Source of the DNA: Bog-473 sp963821755
GTDB lineage: Bacteria; Actinomycetota; Acidimicrobiia; Acidimicrobiales; RAAP-2
Assembly (NCBI GenBank): GCA_963821755.1
Contig: CAWGEX010000003.1
Span: 62,001 to 126,000 of the forward strand
Direction: 5' to 3'
DNA length: 64,000 bases
The translations under genes and the position numbers were made by a program. Shown here one piece after another: positions 47,223 through 56,464 of this stretch (position 1 is its first letter; every line of letters starts with the position of its first letter). Below the pieces are notes generated by a model, which was not told the DNA's origin, did no database searches, and saw only the letters and a program-made list of their open reading frames with translations.

Positions 47223-48089
47223 GTGCGCGCTCGAGCCCCTGCTTCGTCAGCGAACCTCGGGCCGGGATTTGATGTGCTCGCTGTCGCGTTGGACCGCTAC
47301 GTGCAGGTTGAGGTCGAGCCGGCACCGGCGCTCTCGGTCCGCAGCACCGGTGAGGGCGCAGGTCTTTCCGGCGACGGCTCGCACCTGGCGGCGCGGGTCG
47401 TGGCCGACGTGTTGGGACACGACCGCTTCGCCGTGACCATACATTCCCAAATTCCCGTTTCGCGGGGATTGGGATCTTCGGCCGCCTTGGCCGCCGCAGC
47501 CGCCGGCGCGGCCGGGGCCGAGGATCCGCTGGCCGTGGCCGCCGCCTATGACGGCCATCCCGAAAATGCGGCGGCGAGTGTCATCGGGGGCCTGGTGGCG
47601 GCCACCATGGTCGAGGCCAAGGCGGTGGTTGCCCAGCTCGCGCTGAGCGAGCAGTTGGCCTTTGTCGCCGTTGTGCCCGATCGCTCGTTGGCCACCTCTG
47701 ACGCACGACGGGTGCTGCCGGACTCCGTGCCCCGGGCCGACGCCACCTTCAACCTGGGGCGCATGGGCCTGCTGCTGGCCGGTTTGGCCGAACCGTCTGT
47801 GCTCAGTCCTGCTGCGACCGGTGATCGCCTCCATCAAGATGCGCGCACGACTCTGTTCCCCGACGCTCCGGCCCTGCTGGCAGCATTGGTGGAGGCCGGT
47901 GCGCTGGCCTCGTGCTGGTCCGGCGCCGGACCGACCCTTTTGGGTATCACCACCCAGACCGCGCTGGCCGAGGTGGGCGATCGCGTGGAAGGCGCGCTGG
48001 CGTCGCTCGGCTTCTCGGCCAGCGTGCTGCGGTTGCAGGCTGACCGAGATGGGTTGGTCTATGGCGACGCCGCGGAGCTGCCCACATGA
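47223..48089 (+). CDS. thrB: homoserine kinase
   Basis: GHMP-family kinase that phosphorylates homoserine for threonine synthesis; 288 residues. Motifs: A-P-A-S-S-A-N-L-G-P-G-F-D at the N terminus, the ATP loop P-V-S-R-G-L-G-S-S-A-A-L, H-P-E-N-A-A-A-S-V-I-G-G, and C-W-S-G-A-G-P-T-L-L-G near the end. GTG 47223 lies 4 bp after the carboxypeptidase stop. thrC and hom are not adjacent, so the usual hom-thrC-thrB operon is split in this organism. Confidence 0.92.
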   Translation: MRARAPASSANLGPGFDVLAVALDRYVQVEVEPAPALSVRSTGEGAGLSGDGSHLAARVVADVLGHDRFAVTIHSQIPVSRGLGSSAALAAAAAGAAGAEDPLAVAAAYDGHPENAAASVIGGLVAATMVEAKAVVAQLALSEQLAFVAVVPDRSLATSDARRVLPDSVPRADATFNLGRMGLLLAGLAEPSVLSPAATGDRLHQDARTTLFPDAPALLAALVEAGALASCWSGAGPTLLGITTQTALAEVGDRVEGALASLGFSASVLRLQADRDGLVYGDAAELPT

Positions 48090-48108
48090 ATCAGCCGGTG
48101 GACGTCGG

Positions 48109-48672
48109 TCATGCCTGGTTGAGCTGGCCGATCACCGCATTCACCGAGTTCTGCAGTGTGCCGACGACGCTGAAGAGGTCGGATCGGGCCACCGCCTTGG
48201 TGTAGCCCGCCTTGGTGGGTGCGGCACCGCCCACCATATGGAATGCCCTGGCCGCATTCTCCGAATCGGCGTGCGCGCCGTTGATCACCTTCTGCGTCAG
48301 TCCGGCGCTCGTCGCGTGGTCCAGTGAGCTCGCATAGTCATTGAGGTGAGGTACCAATGCCCGGTCGGCCGACTCGATGCACTTGTACGGATTGGCCACT
48401 GCTTTGCAGGTCCTGGTCCGCCGGGTATAGCTGTCGAAATTGGCGGCAAGGGTCTTGTCAGCTTGAGCCAGTGACCGCCTCGCCGCGGTGACTGCGGCGT
48501 CGTGCCTTCGGACGGCGATGATGGCGGTAGCGCCCACACCCAGGACGACGACCACGATGGCCACTATGACGATGCGCGTGCGGGACTCGAGGGCCGCGTG
48601 CACTCGCCGTGAGGGCTGACGCGTCCCGGCGTCGACGTCACGTGCAGTTCCAGAAGGGGGCGGCACGGACAT
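48109..48672 (-). CDS. hypothetical single-pass membrane protein
   Basis: A 187-residue protein with a short cytoplasmic head, one transmembrane helix at about residues 33-55 (I-V-I-V-A-I-V-V-V-V-L-G-V-G-A-T-A), and an extracytoplasmic helical part. That part holds two Cys likely to form a disulfide (T-C-K-A-V-A-N-P-Y-K-C). No family recognised. ATG 48672 is chosen; an upstream GTG would add seven residues. It is convergent with thrB and divergent from miaB. The 126-bp gap to miaB shows no clear promoter. Confidence 0.6.
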   Translation of the reverse strand: MSVPPPSGTARDVDAGTRQPSRRVHAALESRTRIVIVAIVVVVLGVGATAIIAVRRHDAAVTAARRSLAQADKTLAANFDSYTRRTRTCKAVANPYKCIESADRALVPHLNDYASSLDHATSAGLTQKVINGAHADSENAARAFHMVGGAAPTKAGYTKAVARSDLFSVVGTLQNSVNAVIGQLNQA

Positions 48673-48798
48673 CGAGGCGAAATGGTACGGCACGTGCCAT
48701 GAGAGCGGGACAGTGGGGGAGAGGCTGCGGGAAGGACCGACGTGTGGAGCGGGCGACCCGGGGATCTGGCCACGAGGGAGGGTCGTAGACTCGACGGG

Positions 48799-50199
48799 AT
48801 GCCCAAGTCCTTCTACATCCGCACGTTCGGGTGCCAGATGAACGAGCACGACTCTGAGCGCTTGGCCGGGATGCTGGTGGCCGACGGCCTCGAGCCGACC
48901 GAGATCATGGAGCAGGCCGATGTGGTGGTCCTCAACACGTGCTGCATCCGGGAGAACGCCGATCAGAAGCTCTACGGCACGCTCGGCAGCCTCAAGACGC
49001 TCGTGGACGCCAAGCCGGGCCTGCAGATCGCCGTCGGTGGCTGCCTGGCCCAGAAGGACCGGGAGCTGATTCAAGAGAAGGTCGGCTGGGTGGACGTGGT
49101 CTTCGGGACCCACAACCTGAGCAGTGCGCCGGGCCTGCTGCGGCGGGCCACCACCGAGGGCCAGGTGATGGAGATCCTCGATGCGCCCGATCCCGAGACG
49201 ATCTCCAACCACCTCATGGCGCCGGCGGCCGTGCGTGAACTGCCGTATGCGGCGTGGGTGAACATCCAGATGGGGTGTGACAACTCGTGTGCGTTCTGCA
49301 TCGTGCCGGCGGTGCGCGGGCCCGAAGTGAGCCGACCGGTCGACGACATCGTCGGAGAGGTCGAAGACCTGGCTCGGCGCGGCGTCATCGAGGTCACCCT
49401 GCTCGGCCAGAACGTCAACTCGTACGGACGTGACATCACCCATCGCCGGCCCCTCTTCGCCGACCTGCTCGGGCGGATCGGCGCCGTCGACGGCATCGGG
49501 CGCATCCGCTTCACCAGCCCCCACCCCAAGGACCTGCGGCCCGAGACCATCGCCGCCATGGCCGACACGCCCGAGGTCTGTGAGCAGCTCCACCTCCCGC
49601 TGCAATCGGGAAGCTCGCGGGTCCTGTCGGCCATGCGCCGGGGCTACACCGCCGAGCGCTACCTGGAGCGGTTGGCGGCGGCCCGAGCGGCCATCGACGA
49701 CCTGGCGGTGACCACCGACATCATCGTGGGCTTCCCCGGTGAGACCGAGCGCGACTTCGAGGACACGCTGGCCGTGGCGGCCGAAGCGGCCTACGACAGC
49801 GCGTACACCTTCATCTTCTCGCCTCGCCCCGGCACCAGGGCCGCCGACATGGAGGACGACTTCATCGCACCGGACGTCATCGCCGACCGCTTCGCCCGCC
49901 TCAAGACGGTGGTGGAGCGCTCGGCCCTGGCCCGGCACCAGGCCCGGGTCGGCCGGGTCGAAGAGGTGCTGGTGGAAGGCGTCAGCCGCCGCGACGAGTC
50001 GATGCTGACGGGGCGGACCCGCCAAGGGAAGCTGGTCCACTTCGCCGCCACCGGCCCCGGCATGGCTGGCACCCCGGTGGCCGGGTGTCTGGCCCGGGTC
50101 ACCATCACGGCCGGGCACCCGCACCACCTGTCGGGCGTTCTCGGTGCGGTGACGGCGCGGCCGCGGCATCGGGTCCGGATCCCGGTGGCCAGCGCGTGA
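48799..50199 (+). CDS. miaB: tRNA-2-methylthio-N6-dimethylallyladenosine synthase
   Basis: A methylthiotransferase that adds the 2-methylthio group to i6A37 in tRNA. 466 residues. The N-terminal UPF0004 domain has T-F-G-C-Q-M-N-E-H-D-S, N-T-C-C-I-R-E-N-A and V-G-G-C-L-A-Q (second cluster ligands). The radical SAM core has M-G-C-D-N-S-C-A-F-C-I-V-P, and a TRAM domain ends the protein. It works on the product of miaA, which directly overlaps its end (GTGA). Confidence 0.94.
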   Translation: MPKSFYIRTFGCQMNEHDSERLAGMLVADGLEPTEIMEQADVVVLNTCCIRENADQKLYGTLGSLKTLVDAKPGLQIAVGGCLAQKDRELIQEKVGWVDVVFGTHNLSSAPGLLRRATTEGQVMEILDAPDPETISNHLMAPAAVRELPYAAWVNIQMGCDNSCAFCIVPAVRGPEVSRPVDDIVGEVEDLARRGVIEVTLLGQNVNSYGRDITHRRPLFADLLGRIGAVDGIGRIRFTSPHPKDLRPETIAAMADTPEVCEQLHLPLQSGSSRVLSAMRRGYTAERYLERLAAARAAIDDLAVTTDIIVGFPGETERDFEDTLAVAAEAAYDSAYTFIFSPRPGTRAADMEDDFIAPDVIADRFARLKTVVERSALARHQARVGRVEEVLVEGVSRRDESMLTGRTRQGKLVHFAATGPGMAGTPVAGCLARVTITAGHPHHLSGVLGAVTARPRHRVRIPVASA

Positions 50200-51119
50200 C
50201 CGCCGTCGCCCTGGTCGGGGTGACGGCATCGGGGAAGTCGGAAGCCGCTCGGGCCGTTGCTCTGCGGCGCGGCGACACCGAGATCGTCTCGGTGGACTCC
50301 ATGTGCGTGTATCGAGGGATGGACCTGGGCACATCCAAGCCCACACCGGCCGAGCGGGCCCAGGTGCGGCACCACCTGATCGACCTGGTCGATCCGGAGA
50401 CCGAATACACCGTCTCGGAGTTCCAGCTGGCCGCCCGATCGGTCCTGGTCGACATCGAGGCCCGGGGCCGGCACGCATTGCTGGTCGGGGGGACGGGGCT
50501 GTACCTGCGGGCGGTCGTGGACGACCTGCGCATTCCGGGCCGCTATCCCGATGTCGTCGCGGCCTTGGAGCGCGAGATCGATGACGGCGTCGTCGACGTG
50601 GTGGGGTTGCATGACCGGCTGGCCCTGGTGGATCCGGTGGGGGCGGAGCGCATGGAGCCGACCAACCGGCGCCGGATCGTCCGCGCCCTCGAGGTCACGA
50701 TCGGATCGGGCCAACCCTTTTCCTCCTTCGGGCCGGGCCTGGAGGCGTATCCGCCCTCGGCGGTCCCGATGATCGGCATCGTGGCCTCGCCCGACGAGGT
50801 GGATCGCCAGATCGAGAAGCGTTTCACCGAGTGGATGGACGGCGGACTGCTCGATGAGGTGCGCGCCCTGGCTGCGCGACCCGAGGGCATAGGCAGGACG
50901 GCGCGGCAGGCGCTCGGGTACCGGGAACTCCTGGCGCACGTGGAGGGTGGGCGTGACCTCGCCGCCTGCGTGGAAGAAGCGGTGCGACGGACCAGGACCC
51001 TGGCCCGCCGCCAGGCCAGCTGGTTCCGCCGGGACCCGCGGATCGCCTGGGCCGAACCGGGGGTTGACCTGGACGAGCGGCTCGATCACGCCCTGGGAGC
51101 GCACGACCGGCGACGGTGA
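50196..51119 (+). CDS. miaA: tRNA dimethylallyltransferase
   Basis: Adds the isopentenyl group to A37 of tRNAs reading U-starting codons, using DMAPP. 307 residues: V-G-V-T-A-S-G-K-S-E (P-loop), I-V-S-V-D-S-M-C-V-Y-R-G-M-D-L-G-T, H-H-L-I-D-L-V-D-P, V-G-G-T-G-L-Y-L-R-A and Q-A-L-G-Y-R-E-L. GTG 50196 overlaps the miaB stop; its own stop overlaps the dapF GTG. Confidence 0.93.
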   Translation: MTAVALVGVTASGKSEAARAVALRRGDTEIVSVDSMCVYRGMDLGTSKPTPAERAQVRHHLIDLVDPETEYTVSEFQLAARSVLVDIEARGRHALLVGGTGLYLRAVVDDLRIPGRYPDVVAALEREIDDGVVDVVGLHDRLALVDPVGAERMEPTNRRRIVRALEVTIGSGQPFSSFGPGLEAYPPSAVPMIGIVASPDEVDRQIEKRFTEWMDGGLLDEVRALAARPEGIGRTARQALGYRELLAHVEGGRDLAACVEEAVRRTRTLARRQASWFRRDPRIAWAEPGVDLDERLDHALGAHDRRR

Positions 51120-52009
51120 CCTGCGAGAATGGAGTGGTGCATCTCTTGCATCTCACCAAGCACGAAGGGGCGGGGAACGACTTTCTCGTCGCCCTCGACC
51201 CCGATGACGGCCTTCGCCTGAGCGGGGACCAGATCCGCCTGCTCTGTCACCGGCACCGGGGCATCGGCGCCGACGGAGTGATCCGGGTCGGACGAGGCCG
51301 CGGTGCTGGGGGTGACGGTGGTGTTCGCGGTGCCGACGGCGCCGACCTAACCATGCAACTGCACAACGCCGACGGCGGCGAGGCCGAGATGAGCGGCAAC
51401 GGCATCCGCTGCCTGGCTCAAGCCGCGGTCGACGCCGGATGGGTCACGCCGCCGACGTTCTCGGTGGCTACCGCCGGCGGCCTGCGCACGGTGACCTACC
51501 TTCCCGGCGAAGAACCGGGTTGGGCCAGGGCCAGTGTCGACATGGGCGCGGTCACGGTCGGCCCGGCCCAGGAGGACATCGACGGGCGAACGGCCCGGAC
51601 GGCCGACGTGGGCAATCCGCACTTGGTGTTGGTCGGGCCCGGGGTGGCCGGACTGGCCGGGGTCGAGATCGAGACCCGGGGACCGCAGCTGCAGGCGGCG
51701 TACCCGGAGGGCATCAACGTGGAATGGATCGAGCTGGCCCACGATGCCGACGGCGACTTCCTCGAGTTGCGGGTCTGGGAACGCGGCGCCGGGGAGACGC
51801 TGGCCTGTGGGACCGGCAGCGTGGCGGCCGCGGCGGTGGCCCGAGCACTCAAGCTGGCGGGCGGGTCCGGACCGGTGCGGGTCCACAATCCGGGCGGCAT
51901 GTTGGAGGTCACGCTGGGCCGTGCGGCGGACGCGGGCGCCTCCGCCGTGCTGGCCGGGCCGGTGCGCAAGGTGGCCGATATCGAGCTTCACCCGGGGATG
52001 CTGTCTTGA
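51116..52009 (+). CDS. dapF: diaminopimelate epimerase (Ser at one catalytic Cys position)
   Basis: Interconverts LL- and meso-diaminopimelate for lysine and peptidoglycan. About 297 residues: T-K-H-E-G-A-G-N-D-F-L, G-I-G-A-D-G-V-I-R, M-S-G-N-G-I-R-C-L-A-Q and A-C-G-T-G-S-V. Normal DapF uses two Cys, one in C-G-N-G and one in A-C-G-T-G. Here the first is Ser93 (AGC, 51392-51394); the second, Cys231, is present. An insertion of about 15 residues lies before the L-H-N-A-D-G-G motif. GTG 51116 overlaps miaA; a GTG some 18 bp later fits homologues better. The stop overlaps the hflX TTG. Confidence 0.88.
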   Translation: MTCENGVVHLLHLTKHEGAGNDFLVALDPDDGLRLSGDQIRLLCHRHRGIGADGVIRVGRGRGAGGDGGVRGADGADLTMQLHNADGGEAEMSGNGIRCLAQAAVDAGWVTPPTFSVATAGGLRTVTYLPGEEPGWARASVDMGAVTVGPAQEDIDGRTARTADVGNPHLVLVGPGVAGLAGVEIETRGPQLQAAYPEGINVEWIELAHDADGDFLELRVWERGAGETLACGTGSVAAAAVARALKLAGGSGPVRVHNPGGMLEVTLGRAADAGASAVLAGPVRKVADIELHPGMLS

Positions 52010-53289
52010 CCGACATGCTGCCGGGGACGTTGATCGACCGGTCGTTTCGCGAACGCATCATCCTGGTCGGCGTGGCCTTCCCGGGCAGCACCCTCGAGGC
52101 GGTCGACGAGGCCATGGACGAGCTGGCCCAACTGGTGGACAGCGCCGGGGCCGACGTGGTGGCCCGGGTGGTCCAACGCCGGGACGCGCCCGACCCGGCC
52201 ACTTTCATCGGGCGGGGCAAGGCGGAGGAGATCGCGGAGTTGAGCCGGTCGGTCGACGCCGACACGGTGGTCTTCGACGAAGAGCTGAGCCCGGCCCAGC
52301 AACGGAATCTGGAGAAGGTATTCGGGCGCACCGCCATCGACCGCACGGCGGTGATCCTCGATATCTTCGCCCAGAACGCCCGGAGTCCCGAGGGCAAGGC
52401 CCAGGTGGAGCTGGCGCTGCTGCGGTACCGCCTGCCCCGGCTGCGAGGCCGGGGCGGTGGGCTCTCCCAACAGGCGGGCGGCATCGGGACCCGGGGCCCG
52501 GGCGAGACCCAGCTCGAGGTGGACCGTCGACGCCTGGTCCGGCGCATGCACCGGTTGGAGTCGGACCTGCGCGAGGTGGATCGCACGCGCTCGCTGCAAC
52601 GGCGGAGCCGGGCCCGGGGCCGGCACCGTGAGCTCGCTCTGGTGGGCTACACCAACGCCGGGAAGTCGACGCTGCTCAACCAGCTGACCGACGCCGACGC
52701 GCTAGCCGGGAACCGGCTGTTCGTCACGCTCGACCCGCGCACGCGCCAGTTCGCCCTGCCCGGTGGCGAGACGGTGCTGGTGACCGACACGGTGGGATTC
52801 GTCCGAAAGTTGCCCCACCAACTGGTCGAGGCGTTTCGGTCCACCCTGGACTCGGTGCGCCTGGCCGACCTCCTCATCCACGTGGTGGACGGCACGGCGG
52901 CCCACGTCGAGACGCAGATGACGGCCGTGCGCACGGTCCTGCGTGAGATCGGAGCGGGCGACGTGCCCCAACTGATAGTGGTGAACAAGGCCGATCGGGC
53001 ACCCCAGGCGGCCAAGGAGCTGGCCCACCGGCTCGATGGTTCCGTGCTGCTCTCGGCCCAGACCGGCGAGGGCATCGACGACTTCCTGCGGGTGGTGGCT
53101 GACCGGCTGCGCGGCTCGGACCGGGTGGTGGAGCTGGTGGTGCCGTGGGCCCGCGGTGACATCCTGGCGGCGGTGCACCGCGAGGGTGAGGTCGTGGGCC
53201 AAACCGACGGCGAGGACTCGGCCACGCTCCAGGTCGTCCTCGACGAGGTGGGCAAGGCACGCTTCGCCGAGTTCGTCGCCACGTCGTGA
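52006..53289 (+). CDS. hflX: GTPase HflX
   Basis: A ribosome-associated GTPase that splits stalled ribosomes under stress. 427 residues: F-I-G-R-G-K-A-E-E-I in the N-terminal domain, G-P-G-E-T-Q-L-E-V-D-R-R, then Walker A G-Y-T-N-A-G-K-S-T-L-L-N, D-T-V-G-F-V-R-K-L-P and N-K-A-D. TTG 52006 overlaps the dapF stop; ATG 52015 is an alternative. Linkage with miaA/miaB/dapF is typical of actinobacteria. Confidence 0.93.
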   Translation: MTDMLPGTLIDRSFRERIILVGVAFPGSTLEAVDEAMDELAQLVDSAGADVVARVVQRRDAPDPATFIGRGKAEEIAELSRSVDADTVVFDEELSPAQQRNLEKVFGRTAIDRTAVILDIFAQNARSPEGKAQVELALLRYRLPRLRGRGGGLSQQAGGIGTRGPGETQLEVDRRRLVRRMHRLESDLREVDRTRSLQRRSRARGRHRELALVGYTNAGKSTLLNQLTDADALAGNRLFVTLDPRTRQFALPGGETVLVTDTVGFVRKLPHQLVEAFRSTLDSVRLADLLIHVVDGTAAHVETQMTAVRTVLREIGAGDVPQLIVVNKADRAPQAAKELAHRLDGSVLLSAQTGEGIDDFLRVVADRLRGSDRVVELVVPWARGDILAAVHREGEVVGQTDGEDSATLQVVLDEVGKARFAEFVATS

Positions 53290-53331
53290 CCACACTTTGA
53301 CCACACTGTGACCACACCATGACGACACCGT
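53287..53331 (+). repeat. 11-bp tandem repeat between hflX and dapC
   Basis: Four units follow one another: TGACCACACTT, TGACCACACTG, TGACCACACCA, TGACGACACCG, then TGACC. The first unit begins with the hflX stop, and the last junction provides the dapC GTG start. Each junction forms NTGA, so the array offers a series of overlapping stop and start codons in rotating frames. Confidence 0.75.
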
Positions 53332-54456
53332 GACCTTCCAGCTCCCGCCCTATCCCTACGACCGGGTAGCCGAACTCGGTCGGCTGGCCGAGGCTCTGCC
53401 CGGTGGCATGGTCGACTGCTCCATCGGCACGCCGTGCGACCCGCCACTGCCGGCGGTGGTGGACGCGCTGTCGGGGTCGGGGAGCGAGCGCGGGTATCCG
53501 GCATCGGTCGGGAGCCTCGGCCTGCGTCAGGCGGCGGCAGCCTGGCTGTCGCGCCGGTTCGGACTGGAGAGCGTGTCGCCTTCGTCGGTGGCGGCCTGCG
53601 TGGGCACCAAGGAACTGGTGGCGTCGGTGCCCGGCATGCTCCGCTTGCGCCAGCCGTCGCGTGACACCGTCCTGTACCCGGCCGTCTCCTACCCGACCTA
53701 CGCCATGGGGGCCCTCCTGGCCGGTTGCCGGGCCGTGCCGGTGCCGCCCGTCCCCGGCAAGGTGGGGGACTCGATCTCAGCGCCATCGCCGAGTCGGACG
53801 CCGAACGGGCCCTCGTCCTGTGGTCCAACTCCCCGTCCAACCCCACCGGCGGCCTGGGCGACCTGGGAGCCGAGGCGGCCTGGGGCCGGGCTCACGATGT
53901 CCCGGTGTTCTCCGACGAGTGCTACGCCGAGTTCACCTGGGCGGGGCCGCCGCGCTCCGTGTTGGAACACGGCTTCGACGGCGTGATGGCCGTCCACTCC
54001 CTCTCCAAGCGCTCGAACCTGGCCGGGGTGCGGGTCGGCTTCTTCGCCGGCGATCCCGAGCTGGTGGAGTTCCTTGCCCTGGTGCGGCGCCACGCCGGCC
54101 TGATGGTGCCCGGTCCGGCGCAGGCCGCCGCGGCCGTGGCCCTGGCCGACGATGCCCACGTCGAGGTACAACGCGGACGGTACCTGGAGCGGCTGACGTT
54201 TCTGGCCGATGTGCTGACCCGGTGGGGCTGTCCGACCGTCCTTCCCGAGGGTGCCTTCTACCTGTGGGTGCCGGTGCCGAGGGGGCGATGGAGCGACGGC
54301 TGGTCGATGGCCGAAGAGCTCGCCCGGACGGCCGGCCTCCTGGTCGGACCGGGGGACCTCTACGGGGAGGACGGCGTCGGCTACGTGCGGATCGCCATGG
54401 TGCAGCCGATGCTCCGTCTCGAGCTGGTGGCGGAGCGCCTGTCGGGTGCTGGGTAG
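53330..54456 (+). CDS. dapC: succinyldiaminopimelate aminotransferase (frameshifted)
   Basis: A PLP-dependent class I/II aminotransferase of about 375 residues; adjacency to dapD and dapE points to DapC of the succinylase lysine route. Motifs: Y-P-A-S-V-G-S-L-G-L-R-Q-A, C-V-G-T-K-E-L-V, W-S-N-S-P-S-N-P-T-G-G, F-S-D-E-C-Y-A-E-F and the PLP Lys in H-S-L-S-K-R-S-N-L-A-G-V-R-V-G. The frame breaks at the G5 run 53764-53768; here one G appears to be missing. This is the only deletion among the nine breaks. GTG 53330 comes from the upstream repeat array. Confidence 0.87.
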
Positions 54457-54464
54457 GGTTCAGC

Positions 54465-55292
54465 ATGGCTGATCTGCAGGCAAGCATCGAAGAGCTGTGG
54501 GAACGGCGTGGCGACCTCTCCCCCAAAGACACCGAGGCGGCCGCGGTGGTCGAAGAGGCCATCGCCCTGCTCGACTCGGGTCAGGCCCGGGTGGCCGAGG
54601 TCGACACCGCTACCGATGAGGTAGTGGTGCACGAATGGCTCAAGAAGTCGATCCTGCTGTTCTTCGCCGTGCGCGGCATGGAGACCATCGAGCACGGTCC
54701 GTTCGAGTACGCCGACAAGTTGCCGCTGAAGCACGACTTCGCCGCGGCCGGCGTTCGGGTGCTGCCCGGCGCTTCGGCCCGCTGGGGCTCGTTCCTCTCC
54801 CGTGGCGTGGTGCTCATGCCCTCCTACGTCAACATCGGAGCCTGGGTGGGGGAGAACACCTTGGTCGACACCTGGGCCACCGTGGCCTCCTGCGCCCAGA
54901 TCGGGGCCCGGGTGCATCTCTCGGGCGGGGTGGGCATCGGTGGCGTGCTCGAGCCCCCCAACGCCCGGCCCGTGGTGGTCGAGGACGACGCCTTCGTCGG
55001 GAGCCGTTGCATGGTGACCGACGGGGCCCGCGTCGGGAAAGGGTCGGTGCTCGGTTCGGGCACCATCCTCAACCCGTCGATACCCGTCATCGACGCCGAG
55101 ACCGGCGAGGAGATCAGCCGGGGCATCGTGCCGGCCTGGTGCGTGGCCGTCTCGGCCAGCCGCCGCCGCCAGTACCCCGGCGGGGAATTCTTCCTGCCCT
55201 GCGTCCTGGTGATCAAGCGGTTGACCGAGGGGGAGCGGCACGACAAGGCACAGCTCAATGACGTCCTGCGCACCCATGGCGTCAGCACGTAG
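54465..55292 (+). CDS. dapD: 2,3,4,5-tetrahydropyridine-2,6-dicarboxylate N-succinyltransferase
   Basis: Succinylates the product of DapB. The 275 residues comprise a helical N terminus and a left-handed beta-helix with hexapeptide repeats: G-A-W-V-G-E-N-T-L-V-D-T-W-A-T-V-A-S-C-A, then H-L-S-G-G-V-G-I-G-G-V-L-E-P. The W-A-T-V-A-S-C-A-Q-I-G and E-P-P-N-A-R-P segments are typical of the proteobacterial-type DapD, rather than the longer mycobacterial form. ATG 54465 is 8 bp after dapC. Confidence 0.92.
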   Translation: MADLQASIEELWERRGDLSPKDTEAAAVVEEAIALLDSGQARVAEVDTATDEVVVHEWLKKSILLFFAVRGMETIEHGPFEYADKLPLKHDFAAAGVRVLPGASARWGSFLSRGVVLMPSYVNIGAWVGENTLVDTWATVASCAQIGARVHLSGGVGIGGVLEPPNARPVVVEDDAFVGSRCMVTDGARVGKGSVLGSGTILNPSIPVIDAETGEEISRGIVPAWCVAVSASRRRQYPGGEFFLPCVLVIKRLTEGERHDKAQLNDVLRTHGVST

Positions 55293-55303
55293 CTCGTGAG
55301 CTC

Positions 55304-56365
55304 GTGACCGATCTCCTGGCGTCGACCGCCGAACTGGTCGGCATCCCCTCCGTCAGCCACGGCGAAGGCGTGCTGGCCGATCTGGTGGTGTCGCGACTCA
55401 AGGCCTGTGACTGGCTGGAGACGGAGCGGGTCGGGGACAACGTCGTGGCTCGCACGTCGCTCGGCCGCGACCAGCGATTGGTGCTGGCCGGTCACCTCGA
55501 TACCGTGCCGCCGGCGAACAACGCCGATGCACGGGTCGACGGTGACACATTGTGGGGAGTCGGCGCCTCGGACATGAAGGGTGGTCTGGCCGTCATGCTG
55601 GACCTGGCCACGACCACGCCGAGTCCATCGGCCGATCTCACCTGGTGCTTCTACGCCCGCGAGGAGATAGGTCGCGAGGAGAGCGGGCTCCTCGAGCTGT
55701 GGTCCGGTCGCCCCGACCTTTTGGCCGGCGACGCCGCCATCCTCGGTGAGCCCACCGCTGGGCTGGTCGAAGCCGGTTGCCAGGGCACGATGCGGCTCAA
55801 GATTTCGCTGCGGGGCGTCCGGGCCCACACGGCCCGCCCGTTCACCGGCCGCAACGCCATCCATCGTCTCGGAGTGGTACTCCAACGAGTGGCCGATTGG
55901 GAAGGTCGCACTGCCGTGCTCGACGGCTGCGCCTTCGCCGAGCAGCTCCAGGCGGTGGCCGTCGATGGCGGAGTGGCCAGCAACGTCGTCCCTGACGCGG
56001 CCAGCGTGACGTTGAACTTTCGTTACGCCCCCGATCGTGACGCGGCGACGGCGGAAGCTTTCGTCCGGGAACTGCTGGCGGGGACATTCGACACCGAAGA
56101 CGGCGACACCTTCGTGGTGCTGGATGCGGCCGATGGGGCGCCGCCCTCGTTGGCGCACCCACTGCTGGCCGCCCTGGTAGCGGCGACGAAGACCGATCCC
56201 CGGGCCAAAGTCGGGTGGACCGATGTTGCCTCCTTCTGGGCCCACGGCGTCCCGGCGGCGAACTTCGGCCCCGGTGATCCGCTGCTGGCCCATCACCCGG
56301 ACGAGCATGTGACCCGAGCGCAGCTGGAGCGAACAAGGGAAGTGCTGGCGGCCCTCATCGCCTGA
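55304..56365 (+). CDS. dapE: succinyl-diaminopimelate desuccinylase
   Basis: A zinc-dependent M20 amidohydrolase that releases LL-diaminopimelate, the substrate of DapF. 353 residues: L-A-G-H-L-D-T-V-P (zinc His and catalytic Asp), W-G-V-G-A-S-D-M-K-G-G (zinc Asp), Y-A-R-E-E-I-G-R-E-E-S-G-L (catalytic Glu), G-E-P-T and a dimerisation domain with A-H-T-A-R-P-F-T-G. GTG 55304 is 11 bp after dapD. It ends the miaB-dapE gene run. Confidence 0.92.
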   Translation: MTDLLASTAELVGIPSVSHGEGVLADLVVSRLKACDWLETERVGDNVVARTSLGRDQRLVLAGHLDTVPPANNADARVDGDTLWGVGASDMKGGLAVMLDLATTTPSPSADLTWCFYAREEIGREESGLLELWSGRPDLLAGDAAILGEPTAGLVEAGCQGTMRLKISLRGVRAHTARPFTGRNAIHRLGVVLQRVADWEGRTAVLDGCAFAEQLQAVAVDGGVASNVVPDAASVTLNFRYAPDRDAATAEAFVRELLAGTFDTEDGDTFVVLDAADGAPPSLAHPLLAALVAATKTDPRAKVGWTDVASFWAHGVPAANFGPGDPLLAHHPDEHVTRAQLERTREVLAALIA

Positions 56366-56464
56366 GGACGGACCCAATCGGGAACACTTGCCTCTGGCCA
56401 GCTGCCTCCGCCCAGCTGTCTCCGGACCTGATGTCTGCCGGAGCCGCCAAATCCGCCACCACCG

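Noticed and set aside
48109..50478. A 789-codon minus-strand frame opposite miaB and the start of miaA.
   Set aside because: Only the last 187 codons (from ATG 48672) look like a protein. The rest is a GC-driven shadow of miaB.
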